Notes: generated from the letters alone by a model not told the origin. A stretch of DNA of 38,157 bases from an uncultured Sphingobacterium sp. (GCA_947630335.1 CANRHE010000008.1:1-38157); one strand, 5' to 3'. Shown: positions 1 to 7,951, counted from the first letter of the stretch. Numbers and translations: made by a program.

Positions 1-2058
1 ATGGGAGCGAAGGATGTAAAGGATGGATATATTGCTGGCAATGGTTATGCTTTTACCTATGCTTTTGGCCACTTAGTGCAACTTTGTACCCCTCAAGCTT
101 ATGGATACAATACGTGGTCTATATCGAATTTGCCTATCATTCCTCAACAGTTTAGTTTGGAGGTTAAGAAAGTACGAAGAGATGGTAAATTAATTGATGA
201 CGGTGGAGCGTTAAAGCAGGTGAATATTATCAAAGGATTAATTGAGCAGGCTGAAGAAATTATTGTCGCGACGGATGCGGGACGGGAAGGGGAGCTGATA
301 TTCCGAAATATTTATTATTATTTGGGTTGTAAAGTTCCATTTAAACGTTTATGGATTTCCTCGCAAACTGATAAAGCGATCAAAGAAGGATTTGCAAATC
401 TAAAAGATGGTAAAGAATATGACAGTCTGTATCAATCTGCTCGGTCTCGTTCGGAGTCTGATTGGCTAATTGGCATAAATGCTACCCAAGCAATTACTTT
501 GGCTGCGGGTAATCGTGGTTTGCTTTCTTTAGGACGTGTACAGACTCCTACCTTAGCTATGATTTGCTCCCGTTATTTGGAGAATAAAGATTTTAAGCCG
601 CAAGCATTTTATAAAATTCAGGCTGGATTCGAAAAGGATAACATTGTCTTTAAGGCTACCTCGGATAGAATTGAAAAGAAGGAAGATGCAGAAAATGCTA
701 TTGCTAAGATATCTGTAGGATCCGATGCTCGAGTTGTGAAAGTTGAAGCAAAAGAAACGAAGGAACAACCTCCATTATTATTCGATTTGACCTCATTGCA
801 ACAAGATGCGAATAAGAAATATGGGTATTCGGCAGATCAAACGCTGAGCATTGCGCAGACACTATATGAGAAAAAAGTGATTACTTATCCTCGGACAGGA
901 TCACGATATATAGGTGAAGATGTATTCGAGCAAATCGAGTCCTTATTTCAACATCTAGCAGAGACTGCTGATGAAGGAATTGCAGCTATTTCTCGAAACT
1001 TAATCGGGGCAAAATTAAATAAACGATCAGTAGATGATAAAAAGGTAACAGATCACCATGCACTCTTAGTTACAGATGAAAAACCAGGACCTCTGCTGAA
1101 AGAGCAGCAGAATATTTATAATATGATTGCCAAGCGCATGGTAGAAAGTTTTTCTGAAGTCTGTTTAAAGGATATTACTACCGTTATTATTGATGCTCAA
1201 GGGGTAGAATTGATTGCTAAAGGGACGGTGATTAGACAATACGGTTGGCGACTATCACCTGATCAAATTGAAGCGCCAGATGAGGATAAGAATACGGATG
1301 ATCAGGATAATGAGAATGTACAATTGCCTAAGCTCTCCGCAGAAGAAATATTGGAAATATTAAGTCTTGAGCTTTCAGAACGTTTCACTAAAGCTAAACC
1401 AATTCACACAGAAGCTTCCTTATTGAAGGCAATGGAGACCTCTGGTAAGGAAATAGAAGATGATGAAATGCGTCAAGCGATGAAAGACTGTGGATTGGGA
1501 ACTCCAGCTACTCGGGCTGCTACTATCGAGACATTGTTTCAGCGCGAATATATTAAACGGGACAAGAAAAAACTTATCCCTACAGATAAAGGACTGACAG
1601 TCTATAACCTAGTTAAGGATCGCTCTATTGCAAAGGTTACTTTGACAGGTAAATGGGAACAAAAGTTAGAGGAGATGCGTGCTAATAAAGTGTCATATGA
1701 TGTTTTTATGAAGCATATAAAGGATTATACCGCTAAGATTACCAAAGAACTTCTACAACTTCGCATTACCTTGTCACACGAGGAAATAAAGCCTCAGCAG
1801 AAAGGAAAGATTAAGTGCCCCAAATGTACGCCAGGTCAAATTCATTTGTATGATAAGGTTGCACAATGCGATCATTATGCTCGAGGCTGCGATTTTAAAA
1901 TTTGGCGTACTTTACACGGAGTTTTTCTGGAAGAAAAGGAAATGAAAAGCTTATTAGAAAATGGAAGTACTTCAGAGCTAAAGGGTGTGAAAAATAAAGA
2001 TGGTCAAGTTGTGAATGCTAAGTTGATTCTACGAGACTTTAAAGCTTTTGTAGAATAG
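1..2058 (+). CDS. topB: DNA topoisomerase III (type IA), 5' end cut by window
   Basis: Type IA topoisomerase that relaxes and decatenates DNA by transient single-strand cleavage in the cytoplasm. The toprim acidic motif TDAGREGE lies at residues 91-98 and the catalytic tyrosine is Y296 in the motif ITYPRTGSRY. A C-terminal zinc-ribbon-like segment has C606, C609, C623 and C630. About 685 residues are visible. Family members begin roughly 20 residues earlier with an IAEKPS-type strand, so the true start almost certainly lies left of the window and the ATG at base 1 is internal. The gene ends just before a long perfect hairpin. Family assignment is very secure; topB rather than a topA paralogue is supported by the overall size and the DAGREGE form of the toprim motif. 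Confidence 0.93.
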   Translation: MGAKDVKDGYIAGNGYAFTYAFGHLVQLCTPQAYGYNTWSISNLPIIPQQFSLEVKKVRRDGKLIDDGGALKQVNIIKGLIEQAEEIIVATDAGREGELIFRNIYYYLGCKVPFKRLWISSQTDKAIKEGFANLKDGKEYDSLYQSARSRSESDWLIGINATQAITLAAGNRGLLSLGRVQTPTLAMICSRYLENKDFKPQAFYKIQAGFEKDNIVFKATSDRIEKKEDAENAIAKISVGSDARVVKVEAKETKEQPPLLFDLTSLQQDANKKYGYSADQTLSIAQTLYEKKVITYPRTGSRYIGEDVFEQIESLFQHLAETADEGIAAISRNLIGAKLNKRSVDDKKVTDHHALLVTDEKPGPLLKEQQNIYNMIAKRMVESFSEVCLKDITTVIIDAQGVELIAKGTVIRQYGWRLSPDQIEAPDEDKNTDDQDNENVQLPKLSAEEILEILSLELSERFTKAKPIHTEASLLKAMETSGKEIEDDEMRQAMKDCGLGTPATRAATIETLFQREYIKRDKKKLIPTDKGLTVYNLVKDRSIAKVTLTGKWEQKLEEMRANKVSYDVFMKHIKDYTAKITKELLQLRITLSHEEIKPQQKGKIKCPKCTPGQIHLYDKVAQCDHYARGCDFKIWRTLHGVFLEEKEMKSLLENGSTSELKGVKNKDGQVVNAKLILRDFKAFVE

Positions 2059-2080
2059 ATTTCCATGTATTCTCGGACAA

Positions 2081-2126
2081 GTAAGGCCTAAATTGCTGAC
2101 AATTTCGTCAGCAATTTAGGCCTTAC
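2081..2126 (+). terminator. Long perfect hairpin after topB
   Basis: Two 20-bp arms (2081-2100 and 2107-2126) are exactly complementary around a 6-base loop. It follows the topB stop by 22 bases and probably ends its transcript, although no strong T tract follows directly. The stem is unusually long for an ordinary terminator. Confidence 0.6.
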
Positions 2127-2231
2127 TACATTACAAAAACTTCTGACTCAAAAACTTTTTTCTATACTATTTGTTATTAAATTTCAATACATAAATGGAT
2201 GTTTATGGGAATAGGTATCGTAATACTGAAG

Positions 2232-2247
2232 TAAGATGCCCATCTTA
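2232..2247. promoter_or_regulatory. Inverted repeat upstream of hypA
   Basis: TAAGATG and CATCTTA form 7-bp perfect arms around a CC centre, 58 bases before the hypA start. It could be an operator for hypAB or a small hairpin in the leader. It does not match the NikR consensus I know. No clear TAnnTTTG box was found in the 247-base gap 2059-2305. Confidence 0.35.
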
Positions 2248-2305
2248 TTACACCCTAAAGAGATAATAAAAAATAGTATGTCTTGCTCGGTAAAGAAAAG
2301 AAAAA

Positions 2306-2650
2306 ATGCATGAATTAAGTATTGTTAAAAGTATATTCGACACCTTGGTAGAAAATTACGAGGATAAAATAAAAGAGGTTACAAAAATAGAAATTACAGC
2401 AGGGCTGCTTTCTAATGTTCAACCAATTTTAATCAAAAATGCTTTTTCGGCTTTTGTAGAAGAGAATGCTAAATATAAAGATATAGAGCTCGAAGTAAAA
2501 GTCAAAGAGATAATTGCTTACTGCGAAAAGTGTAGTAAGCCCTTCGATGTACAATATCATAAGTTTGTATGTGGCGATTGTGATACGCCGTCGAGTATAA
2601 TTATACAAGGAACAGAATTACATATATCTCAAGTTTATTTTAGAAATTAA
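2306..2650 (+). CDS. hypA: HypA nickel metallochaperone
   Basis: Small nickel-binding chaperone that delivers Ni(II) to [NiFe] hydrogenase, and in some bacteria to urease, together with HypB. The 114-residue length is typical. The N-terminus MHELSI carries the nickel-binding His2, and the zinc site is formed by two CxxC pairs, C73/C76 and C89/C92. The ATG at 2306 is fixed by the conserved MHE start. hypB follows after 20 bases, so the two are likely cotranscribed. No hydrogenase, urease or other hyp genes are visible within the window, so the client enzyme is unknown from this sequence. Confidence 0.92.
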   Translation: MHELSIVKSIFDTLVENYEDKIKEVTKIEITAGLLSNVQPILIKNAFSAFVEENAKYKDIELEVKVKEIIAYCEKCSKPFDVQYHKFVCGDCDTPSSIIIQGTELHISQVYFRN

Positions 2651-2670
2651 TATTATAACGCTATAAAAAT

Positions 2671-3384
2671 ATGTCAACATCAAATCCAAAAAGTGCTGGA
2701 AACAGAGTAGGGTCTGTGCAATGTGATAATACCACGCTACATTTATTAAAAGCTAATGATTATGTAGCTAATGCTATTCGTGAAAGATTAAAAGATGTTT
2801 GTGTAATTAATATTTGCTCTTCACCAGGTTCAGGAAAGACTACTTTGCTACAAGAGGTTGGTAAAAGATTAGCAAATGACCTTAAAATTACTGTATTAGT
2901 AGGCGATCCCGAAACAGAGCGTGATGCCGTGCGTATGCGCGATGTAGGTATAGATGCATTACAAATTGTAACAGGAGGAATGTGTCATATAGAAGCACAA
3001 ATGATATTGCAAGCATTAGATCATATTAATACGGACAATACGGACTTATTGATTATTGAAAATGTAGGTAATTTATTATGTCCTTCTGCATTTGACTTAG
3101 GGGAGGATTACCGTATCACTTTGATTGCAACTACAGAAGGTGATGATAAACCTAAGAAGTATCCTCGTATGTTTTTGACTAGTGAGTTGATGTTGGTTTC
3201 CAAATCAGATTTATTACCGTATGTACCATTTTCAGTGGACGCTGTTAAAAAGGATGCATTAGAAGTTAACCCAAACTTAGAAGTGCAGACAATAAGTACA
3301 CTTAACGGCGAAGGAATTGATGGTTTTTGTAATTGGTTAAAAGAGAAGGTGGCATTAAAGAAGGCCTCTGCTCTTGAGGCTTAA
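2671..3384 (+). CDS. hypB: HypB GTPase for nickel insertion
   Basis: SIMIBI-class GTPase that works with HypA to load nickel into metalloenzymes. The Walker A motif PGSGKT is at residues 52-57, the G-domain metal site is seen in GGMCHIEA (C105, H106) and C137 in NVGNLLCP, and the guanine-specificity motif SKSD is near 177-180. At 237 residues it is of normal size. The N-terminus lacks both the CxxCxC-type high-affinity nickel motif and the His-rich stretch of some homologues, so it probably binds metal only at the G-domain site. It ends before a terminator hairpin, giving a two-gene hypAB unit. Confidence 0.92.
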   Translation: MSTSNPKSAGNRVGSVQCDNTTLHLLKANDYVANAIRERLKDVCVINICSSPGSGKTTLLQEVGKRLANDLKITVLVGDPETERDAVRMRDVGIDALQIVTGGMCHIEAQMILQALDHINTDNTDLLIIENVGNLLCPSAFDLGEDYRITLIATTEGDDKPKKYPRMFLTSELMLVSKSDLLPYVPFSVDAVKKDALEVNPNLEVQTISTLNGEGIDGFCNWLKEKVALKKASALEA

Positions 3385-3406
3385 ATAAAGCATACTATAC
3401 AAGTTC

Positions 3407-3447
3407 AAAGCAGACTAATATGAAAACTATTAGTCTGCTTTTTTATA
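3407..3447 (+). terminator. Terminator after hypB
   Basis: 14-bp perfect arms (3407-3420 and 3428-3441) with a 7-base loop, followed by a T run. A canonical intrinsic terminator that closes hypAB. Confidence 0.85.
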
Positions 3448-3580
3448 GGTGATATTTTTAAAAATGGCAATTGCTATCTTGTATACTGCTTTTGAGAATA
3501 ATCAATGTGTATGAGTTAGTTTTGAAACGTCAAATTTTGGTCAATACTTTAATAAAATAATAAGTAGTTTCAAAATAAGC

Positions 3581-3588
3581 TAACTTTG
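3581..3588 (+). promoter_or_regulatory. -7 box TAACTTTG
   Basis: Matches the Bacteroidota -7 consensus TAnnTTTG, only 7 bases before the ATG at 3596, so the transcript would be nearly leaderless. No good -33 TTG was found at the expected distance. Confidence 0.4.
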
Positions 3589-3595
3589 TATTTAT

Positions 3596-4576
3596 ATGAT
3601 TAAGAAGCTTTATAATCCATTTTTGGATTTCAAATTTGATAATAGTACTTGTTTTCTTACTGGTGAGACACTTGAGTCTGAAGATGATCGTATTCAAGTC
3701 TTTCCCTCTTGGATGATGCGTGTATTCGATTTAGAAGATAAACCCTTCAAGATGCTAGACGAAAGCTTTACAACATATAAACAATTGCAATTGCCTTGTT
3801 CTGTTGATGTAGTTCATGCTTTTAATAAGGTTGAAAATGACGTCGAGTTAGCTATGCAAGATGGTTATAGTGCTGTTAGCCAATTAAGCCAGGAAGTACT
3901 TTTTCATTGGGTTGGCAAGATATTATATGGGGTTGTATTTAATGAAATTCAAGCGGGTATGCGTCAAGCGATTTTATCTGGAGAGGAAATGAATTTCTCA
4001 CAAGCCTTGGTTCATAAATTTAGAAATCTTCATTTGATGTTGCAATCACTGTTGATTCCTATGGAATTTGAACATAGAAATCCTTTTACAGTGGAAGTCT
4101 TTCATGTGGACAATGCACCAGAAACTTTTATGTACCGTGATGAAATTAATACGTTAATATTTTCATTGCGAATGAATGATTTTGCTATAATAGCCACGCT
4201 ACAAGATAACGGTACAAATGCTATCTTTCATAAAGACCTATTAGATACTGTGCGAGATAGAAAACTTCATCCCATACAATTTGAAGAAATATGTGCTCGA
4301 TACTTTTACTCTGCTTATCTCTTTAATCGCTTGCCCGAGTATACGATTATGGAAACGCCAGAAAAAGTTTTCGTTGAACCGATGCCACTGAATGATTGGA
4401 CACTTAAACCTATTTTTGATCAGTGGGTGGTGAAGACGTATGGTCAGGTATTAGAAAGTTTTTGGAAACCTTGGGGATACTTATTGTTTGAAATTATTAA
4501 GGATCCAGAGAATCCAATGACTTTTATTACTGATGATGAGGGTAATTTTAAAGATTCAATAGAACTGCCTAATTAA
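3596..4576 (+). CDS. Conserved-looking hypothetical protein, 326 aa
   Basis: I do not recognise this family. The protein is soluble, with no signal peptide or membrane segment. It begins with a short segment containing a lone C-x-x-T-G-E motif near residues 19-24, a form seen at the start of some HNH or zinc-binding proteins, but no second Cys pair is visible. The middle is helical and rich in aromatic and acidic residues (LFHWVGKILYGVVF near 102-115), and the C-terminus is acidic. A -7 box lies just upstream and a shared terminator follows. It stands alone between hypAB and a small membrane gene on the other strand, so context gives no role. Confidence 0.8.
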   Translation: MIKKLYNPFLDFKFDNSTCFLTGETLESEDDRIQVFPSWMMRVFDLEDKPFKMLDESFTTYKQLQLPCSVDVVHAFNKVENDVELAMQDGYSAVSQLSQEVLFHWVGKILYGVVFNEIQAGMRQAILSGEEMNFSQALVHKFRNLHLMLQSLLIPMEFEHRNPFTVEVFHVDNAPETFMYRDEINTLIFSLRMNDFAIIATLQDNGTNAIFHKDLLDTVRDRKLHPIQFEEICARYFYSAYLFNRLPEYTIMETPEKVFVEPMPLNDWTLKPIFDQWVVKTYGQVLESFWKPWGYLLFEIIKDPENPMTFITDDEGNFKDSIELPN

Positions 4577-4591
4577 TTAGGTAGTTCTATT
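4558..4591. terminator. Bidirectional terminator between convergent genes
   Basis: 17-bp arms (4558-4574 and 4575-4591) with a single G-T type mismatch; the innermost bases form the turn. A T run follows on the plus strand. It overlaps the ends of both convergent reading frames and can serve both. Confidence 0.75.
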
Positions 4592-4844
4592 TTCTTTTTT
4601 TGCTAGTTTTTATTGATTTAGCATTTTTGTTGGTCTCTTCTTTTTGCTGTTTTTCGTATTTTTTATTTAGGTACACTATTAATGCTGATGGACCCAATAT
4701 CGGAATCATCATGGTTAATATTGAAATAACTACTAATCCAACAGTAGCATTTTTTAAACGAAACAGTCGAACTAAAGCTAGCCCAGTAAGCGCCATATGT
4801 ATGAGTAATACAATATTTACGAGGATTGATTTGTCTATATCCAT
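4587..4844 (-). CDS. Small membrane protein, 85 aa
   Basis: Two hydrophobic segments (about residues 8-25 and 33-60) are followed by a lysine-rich cytoplasmic tail. The second segment ends in IPILGPSALIVYL, resembling the P-x-x-G-P-x-x-Y pattern of the short PLDc_N membrane domain found in many small Bacteroidota proteins. This strand is preferred over the overlapping plus-strand frame because a -7 box (TATCTTTG, minus strand) lies 22 bases upstream and the hydrophobic pattern is protein-like. Function unknown. Confidence 0.65.
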   Translation of the reverse strand: MDIDKSILVNIVLLIHMALTGLALVRLFRLKNATVGLVVISILTMMIPILGPSALIVYLNKKYEKQQKEETNKNAKSIKTSKKRK

Positions 4845-4865
4845 TAATAATATTTTATATAGCTA

Positions 4866-4873
4866 CAAAGATA
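4866..4873 (-). promoter_or_regulatory. -7 box for the 85-aa membrane gene
   Basis: TATCTTTG on the minus strand matches TAnnTTTG and would give a leader of about 15 bases before the start at 4844. No clear TTG at the -33 position. Confidence 0.4.
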
Positions 4874-5027
4874 TAAACATTATGTCGGCTATAAGGCCAT
4901 GATGCCAGGAAAAGATATAGAGTAATTATTATTTGTATCGATTTTCATATCACTTTTGTCTAAGTAATATCATATCCTAAATAATTTATTGAAAATGATG
5001 GATTGGAAGAATTAATATGTAAAATAC

Positions 5028-5147
5028 TTAGTTCATTTCGAACATTGTAAACATTTCGAAATACCAAAGTAAAAATGCTATAGTGATAATGATAACCATG
5101 ACTACCATAGCTTTACTGTAGTTTCCTTTTTTTTCTGAATTATTCAT
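5028..5147 (-). CDS. Possible 39-aa single-pass small membrane protein
   Basis: A short frame begins MNNSEKKGNYSK, continues with one strongly hydrophobic stretch (about residues 14-30, many V, I and L) and ends in a Met/Phe-rich tail. The charged N-terminus, single transmembrane span and aromatic belt are typical of genuine small membrane proteins. It lies 113 bases downstream of the ZIP transporter on the same strand and could be cotranscribed with it; no separate promoter was found. The rest of the 416-base gap 4845-5260 shows nothing recognisable apart from a 6-bp hairpin at 5181-5202. Function unknown. Confidence 0.45.
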   Translation of the reverse strand: MNNSEKKGNYSKAMVVMVIIITIAFLLWYFEMFTMFEMN

Positions 5148-5260
5148 TTTTTATAATAATATATGTTTTAGACTTGAGGGAAGCATTCTACCAATGATGC
5201 TTATCGGTATAACAGTTGGATTGTAATCTAGTTTTAAGAAATGAAAATAATATTATCATT

Positions 5261-6073
5261 TTATCCTAAGGCTACATCTAATGTCATCATTAAAATGAAT
5301 CCTAACATAAAACCTAATGTAGCATAATCTGAATTTCCTTTTCTAAGTGTTTCTGGAATTACTTCGTTCACTACAACATAAATCATTGCTCCAGCTGCAA
5401 AAGCTAATGCATAGGGAAGAATAGGTGTCATCATAACTACGGCTATTACACCTATTACTGCGGCTATAGGTTCTACTAAAGCTGAACCTTGACCATATAA
5501 AAAGCTCTTGAAACGACTCATTCCTAATCTTCGTAAAGGGATGGCTACAGCAATACCTTCTGGAAAGTTTTGTAAACCTATTCCTATGGCCAGTAATAAT
5601 GCTGTCTCAATACTCGCTCCTGGAATTCCTATAGCTACACCTCCAAACAGTACTCCAATTGCTAAGCCTTCTGGTATATTATGTAATGTTATAGCTAAGA
5701 ACATCAAGAATGTTCTTTGTTGAGGAGTCTTGTTTGTTTTTTTGAAATCTGAATGAACCATAGGTAATATCTTGTCTACTACGAATAAAAACAAGACTCC
5801 TAAATGGAAACCAATAATAGTAGGAATGAGTTGAAGAAAACCATCACCTTCATTCAGTTCCATGGATGGTATTAATAAACTCCATACACTTGCAGCAATC
5901 ATAACGCCTCCTGTAAAACCCAACAATGCATTAAAGTAATTCGTATTTACTTTTTTGAAAAAGAAAACGAAGGATGCACCAATTGCTGTTACAGCCCATG
6001 TAAATAGGCTAGCATATAGTGCTGCGAAGATCGGATCGATATTTTTCAAATAATTCGATATGGTGTAAAACAT
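5261..6073 (-). CDS. ZIP-family metal transporter
   Basis: Eight-helix ZIP permease that imports divalent metals (zinc, manganese or iron) across the inner membrane. The two signature motifs are clear: HNIPEGLAIG at residues 131-140 and QNFPEGIAV at 169-177, together supplying the metal-site residues of the binuclear centre. A further conserved segment GSALVEP is near 196-202. It resembles the ZupT/GufA branch. It is divergent from an MntR-type repressor, with a perfect inverted repeat inside its promoter, so manganese or iron control is likely. The neighbouring TerC-family gene strengthens the manganese reading, but substrate cannot be settled from sequence. Confidence 0.88.
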   Translation of the reverse strand: MFYTISNYLKNIDPIFAALYASLFTWAVTAIGASFVFFFKKVNTNYFNALLGFTGGVMIAASVWSLLIPSMELNEGDGFLQLIPTIIGFHLGVLFLFVVDKILPMVHSDFKKTNKTPQQRTFLMFLAITLHNIPEGLAIGVLFGGVAIGIPGASIETALLLAIGIGLQNFPEGIAVAIPLRRLGMSRFKSFLYGQGSALVEPIAAVIGVIAVVMMTPILPYALAFAAGAMIYVVVNEVIPETLRKGNSDYATLGFMLGFILMMTLDVALG

Positions 6074-6154
6074 GATGGTATTAATTGAATTGATGAGTTT
6101 TTCTCAACCTTATGTCTAGAAAAACTGTACTTTATAGTATAATTATTAGTATTG

Positions 6155-6184
6155 CAAATATAATAAGTTAGAGTGTTCTAACAA
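6155..6184 (-). promoter_or_regulatory. Promoter of the ZIP gene
   Basis: On the minus strand, TTG (6182-6184) is followed exactly 19 bases later by TATATTTG (6155-6162), a full match to the Bacteroidota sigma-ABfr consensus. It drives the ZIP gene, with a leader of about 75 bases. Confidence 0.7.
6167..6182. promoter_or_regulatory. Candidate metal-repressor operator
   Basis: GTTAGA-GTGT-TCTAAC is a perfect 6-bp inverted repeat lying between the -33 and -7 boxes of the ZIP promoter. Binding by the adjacent DtxR-family protein here would block ZIP transcription. A plus-strand TATTTTTG at 6188-6195 could be the repressor gene's own -7 box, which would put the repeat over its -33 region and allow autoregulation. 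Confidence 0.55.
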
Positions 6185-6235
6185 AAATATTTTTGTTTAC
6201 TTCTTTATTGTTTATGTAAATGTTATTTTTGGAAT

Positions 6236-6886
6236 ATGACAACGCATACTGAAGAGAATTATTTAAAGGCTTTGTTTGCATTAACCCAATTTAAAGATGG
6301 TGCTACTGCAAATGAATTAAGTAAGCACTTGGGTATTAAGATGCCTACAGTTAATAGTATGATGAAGCGATTAGCTGAAAAGGGGTTGGTTGTTTATGAA
6401 AGCTATAAGCCTATCAAATTAACTCATGAAGGAAAGGTAAAAGCTACCTTAATTATTAGAAAGCATCGATTGACTGAAATGTTTCTGGTTGAAAAAATGG
6501 GTTTTGAATGGGATGAGGTGCATGCGATTGCAGAACAAATTGAACATATAAAGTCTGATTTGTTTTTTGAAAAGATGGACTTTTTATTAAATTATCCCAA
6601 TACGGATCCACATGGTTCGCCTATTCCTTCTGCTGAAGGTGTAATGCCTGTTATTAATAATAGGAAGCTTAGCTCTTGTGTGGCTGGCGATGTAGTAACA
6701 TTTAATGCTGTTAGTAACTCATCCCCTAATTTTTTAAAGTTTCTAACCAATAAAAAGCTTTCCCTTGGGCAATCTTATACTATTACTAATATTGAACAGT
6801 ATGATGGAAGTATGGATATTATTCTTGAGGATAGTACTATTATTACTTTAAGTAAAATTGTATGCGAAAAGATTCTCGTTGTTTAA
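6236..6886 (+). CDS. mntR: MntR/DtxR-family metal-dependent repressor
   Basis: Cytoplasmic metal-sensing transcriptional repressor of 216 residues. An N-terminal winged helix (about 5-65) is followed by the metal-binding dimerisation domain and a C-terminal FeoA/SH3-like domain (about 147-216). The metal ligands H77, E100, E103 and H104 fall in the order and spacing of Bacillus MntR (H77, E99, E102, H103). A glutamate stands where iron-type DtxR has cysteine, which favours manganese. The position equal to MntR Asp8 is Asn8 here. Divergent from the ZIP transporter across a shared operator region and followed by a TerC-family gene, so it likely controls manganese uptake and perhaps export. Confidence 0.87.
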   Translation: MTTHTEENYLKALFALTQFKDGATANELSKHLGIKMPTVNSMMKRLAEKGLVVYESYKPIKLTHEGKVKATLIIRKHRLTEMFLVEKMGFEWDEVHAIAEQIEHIKSDLFFEKMDFLLNYPNTDPHGSPIPSAEGVMPVINNRKLSSCVAGDVVTFNAVSNSSPNFLKFLTNKKLSLGQSYTITNIEQYDGSMDIILEDSTIITLSKIVCEKILVV

Positions 6887-7204
6887 TGGGGTTCTAGGCT
6901 GCCTATAATTATATTAATGTTTAGCAAAATAACAATTTAATGACATGAAGATTGCATAGCAATCATATTTTTGTATTCGTGTTAAGTTATAACTTAAATG
7001 AATAAATTCATGCTAGGCTTTTCTCTAAGAATTGCTATATCTAATTTTGTAAAACATGTAGTTGTATTGCTTTACAAAAGGTTTTCCAATTTTAAAATAT
7101 AACCAAGTTTCTTATTTCATTAGCTGCGAGTAATCCTAATAATTATGTTTACTCTGGAATGGTTTTGGTGTTAATAATACTTTATATTTTAATAATTTTA
7201 TTTT
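6887..7204 (+). promoter_or_regulatory. Intergenic leader of the terC-like gene
   Basis: This 318-base gap holds a GATTGC/GCAATC hairpin (6950-6964) followed by a T-rich run, a probable end for mntR. An overlapping TATTTTTG -7 box (6966-6973) and a perfect 16-bp palindrome TTAAGTTATAACTTAA (6982-6997) come next. Directly after it, at 6998-7102, is a 34-codon frame starting MNKFMLGFSLRIAISN that could be an upstream peptide. No yybP-ykoY riboswitch core was recognised. Confidence 0.4.
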
Positions 7205-7951
7205 ATGGAATGGATTTTAGATCCTCAAATATGGATTTCTTTTTTGACGCTTACAGTGTTAGAGATTGTTTTAGGTATAGACAATGTTGTTTTTATTTCG
7301 ATTCAAAGTGCTAAGCTTCCGGTACATTTACAAAAGAAAGCTCGTCAGGTAGGATTAATACTTGCCTTAGTAATGCGTGTAGCTTTATTGTTTTCTATTA
7401 AATGGATAATGGGTCTGACAGAACCTATGTTCAATCTTAGTGAAATTCTTGGTATAGATAATGTCAATTGGCAAAGATATCTAGCACTTTCTGGTAGAGA
7501 TTTGATTCTGTTTATTGGAGGATTATTTTTGATCTATAAGGCAACAACAGAAATACATCATAAAGTAGAAGGCCATGTAGAGTCGGTAACAAAATCTTTA
7601 GGTAGCATTACATTTAGTAATGTTATTATGCAAATTATACTCCTCGATTTGGTATTCTCACTAGACTCGGTTATTACTGCTGTCGGGATGGTTGATCAAA
7701 TAGGGGTGATGATAGCAGCTGTAATTGTTGCTGTGTTAATAATGCTATTGACAGCTGAAAGTATCTCTAAATTTGTAAATGATTATCCGTCTGTCAAAAT
7801 GCTTGCATTAGCATTTTTGTTGCTGATTGGTGTTTCTCTTACTGCAGAAGCTTTTGATCAGCATATTCCTAAAGGATATATCTATTTTGCAATGGCTTTC
7901 TCCGTCTTAGTTGAATATTTAAATATTAAATCTTCAAAGAAGAAATCTTAA
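7205..7951 (+). CDS. TerC-family integral membrane protein (possible manganese exporter)
   Basis: Polytopic inner-membrane protein of 248 residues in the TerC/Alx family. The two internally related acidic motifs are present: E20 and D26 in LEIVLGIDN, and D148 and D154 in LLDLVFSLDSV. Related bacterial proteins (Alx of E. coli, the YkoY/YceF group of Bacillus) have been linked to manganese export. Position beside an MntR-type regulator and ZIP importer supports a metal efflux role here, though older annotation names the family after tellurite resistance. The gene ends before a long palindromic terminator. Its leader contains a palindrome and a short upstream frame. Confidence 0.85.
   Translation: MEWILDPQIWISFLTLTVLEIVLGIDNVVFISIQSAKLPVHLQKKARQVGLILALVMRVALLFSIKWIMGLTEPMFNLSEILGIDNVNWQRYLALSGRDLILFIGGLFLIYKATTEIHHKVEGHVESVTKSLGSITFSNVIMQIILLDLVFSLDSVITAVGMVDQIGVMIAAVIVAVLIMLLTAESISKFVNDYPSVKMLALAFLLLIGVSLTAEAFDQHIPKGYIYFAMAFSVLVEYLNIKSSKKKS

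Noticed and set aside
4600..4902. Plus-strand 100-codon frame
   Set aside because: Antisense to the 85-aa membrane gene, which has better protein features and a -7 box on its own strand.
6887..7204. yybP-ykoY manganese riboswitch ahead of the TerC-type gene
   Set aside because: The conserved core segments were not found when the region was read by eye.
7205..7951. Tellurite resistance operon
   Set aside because: Only a TerC-type protein is present; no terABDEZ genes are nearby and the neighbours concern metal homeostasis.
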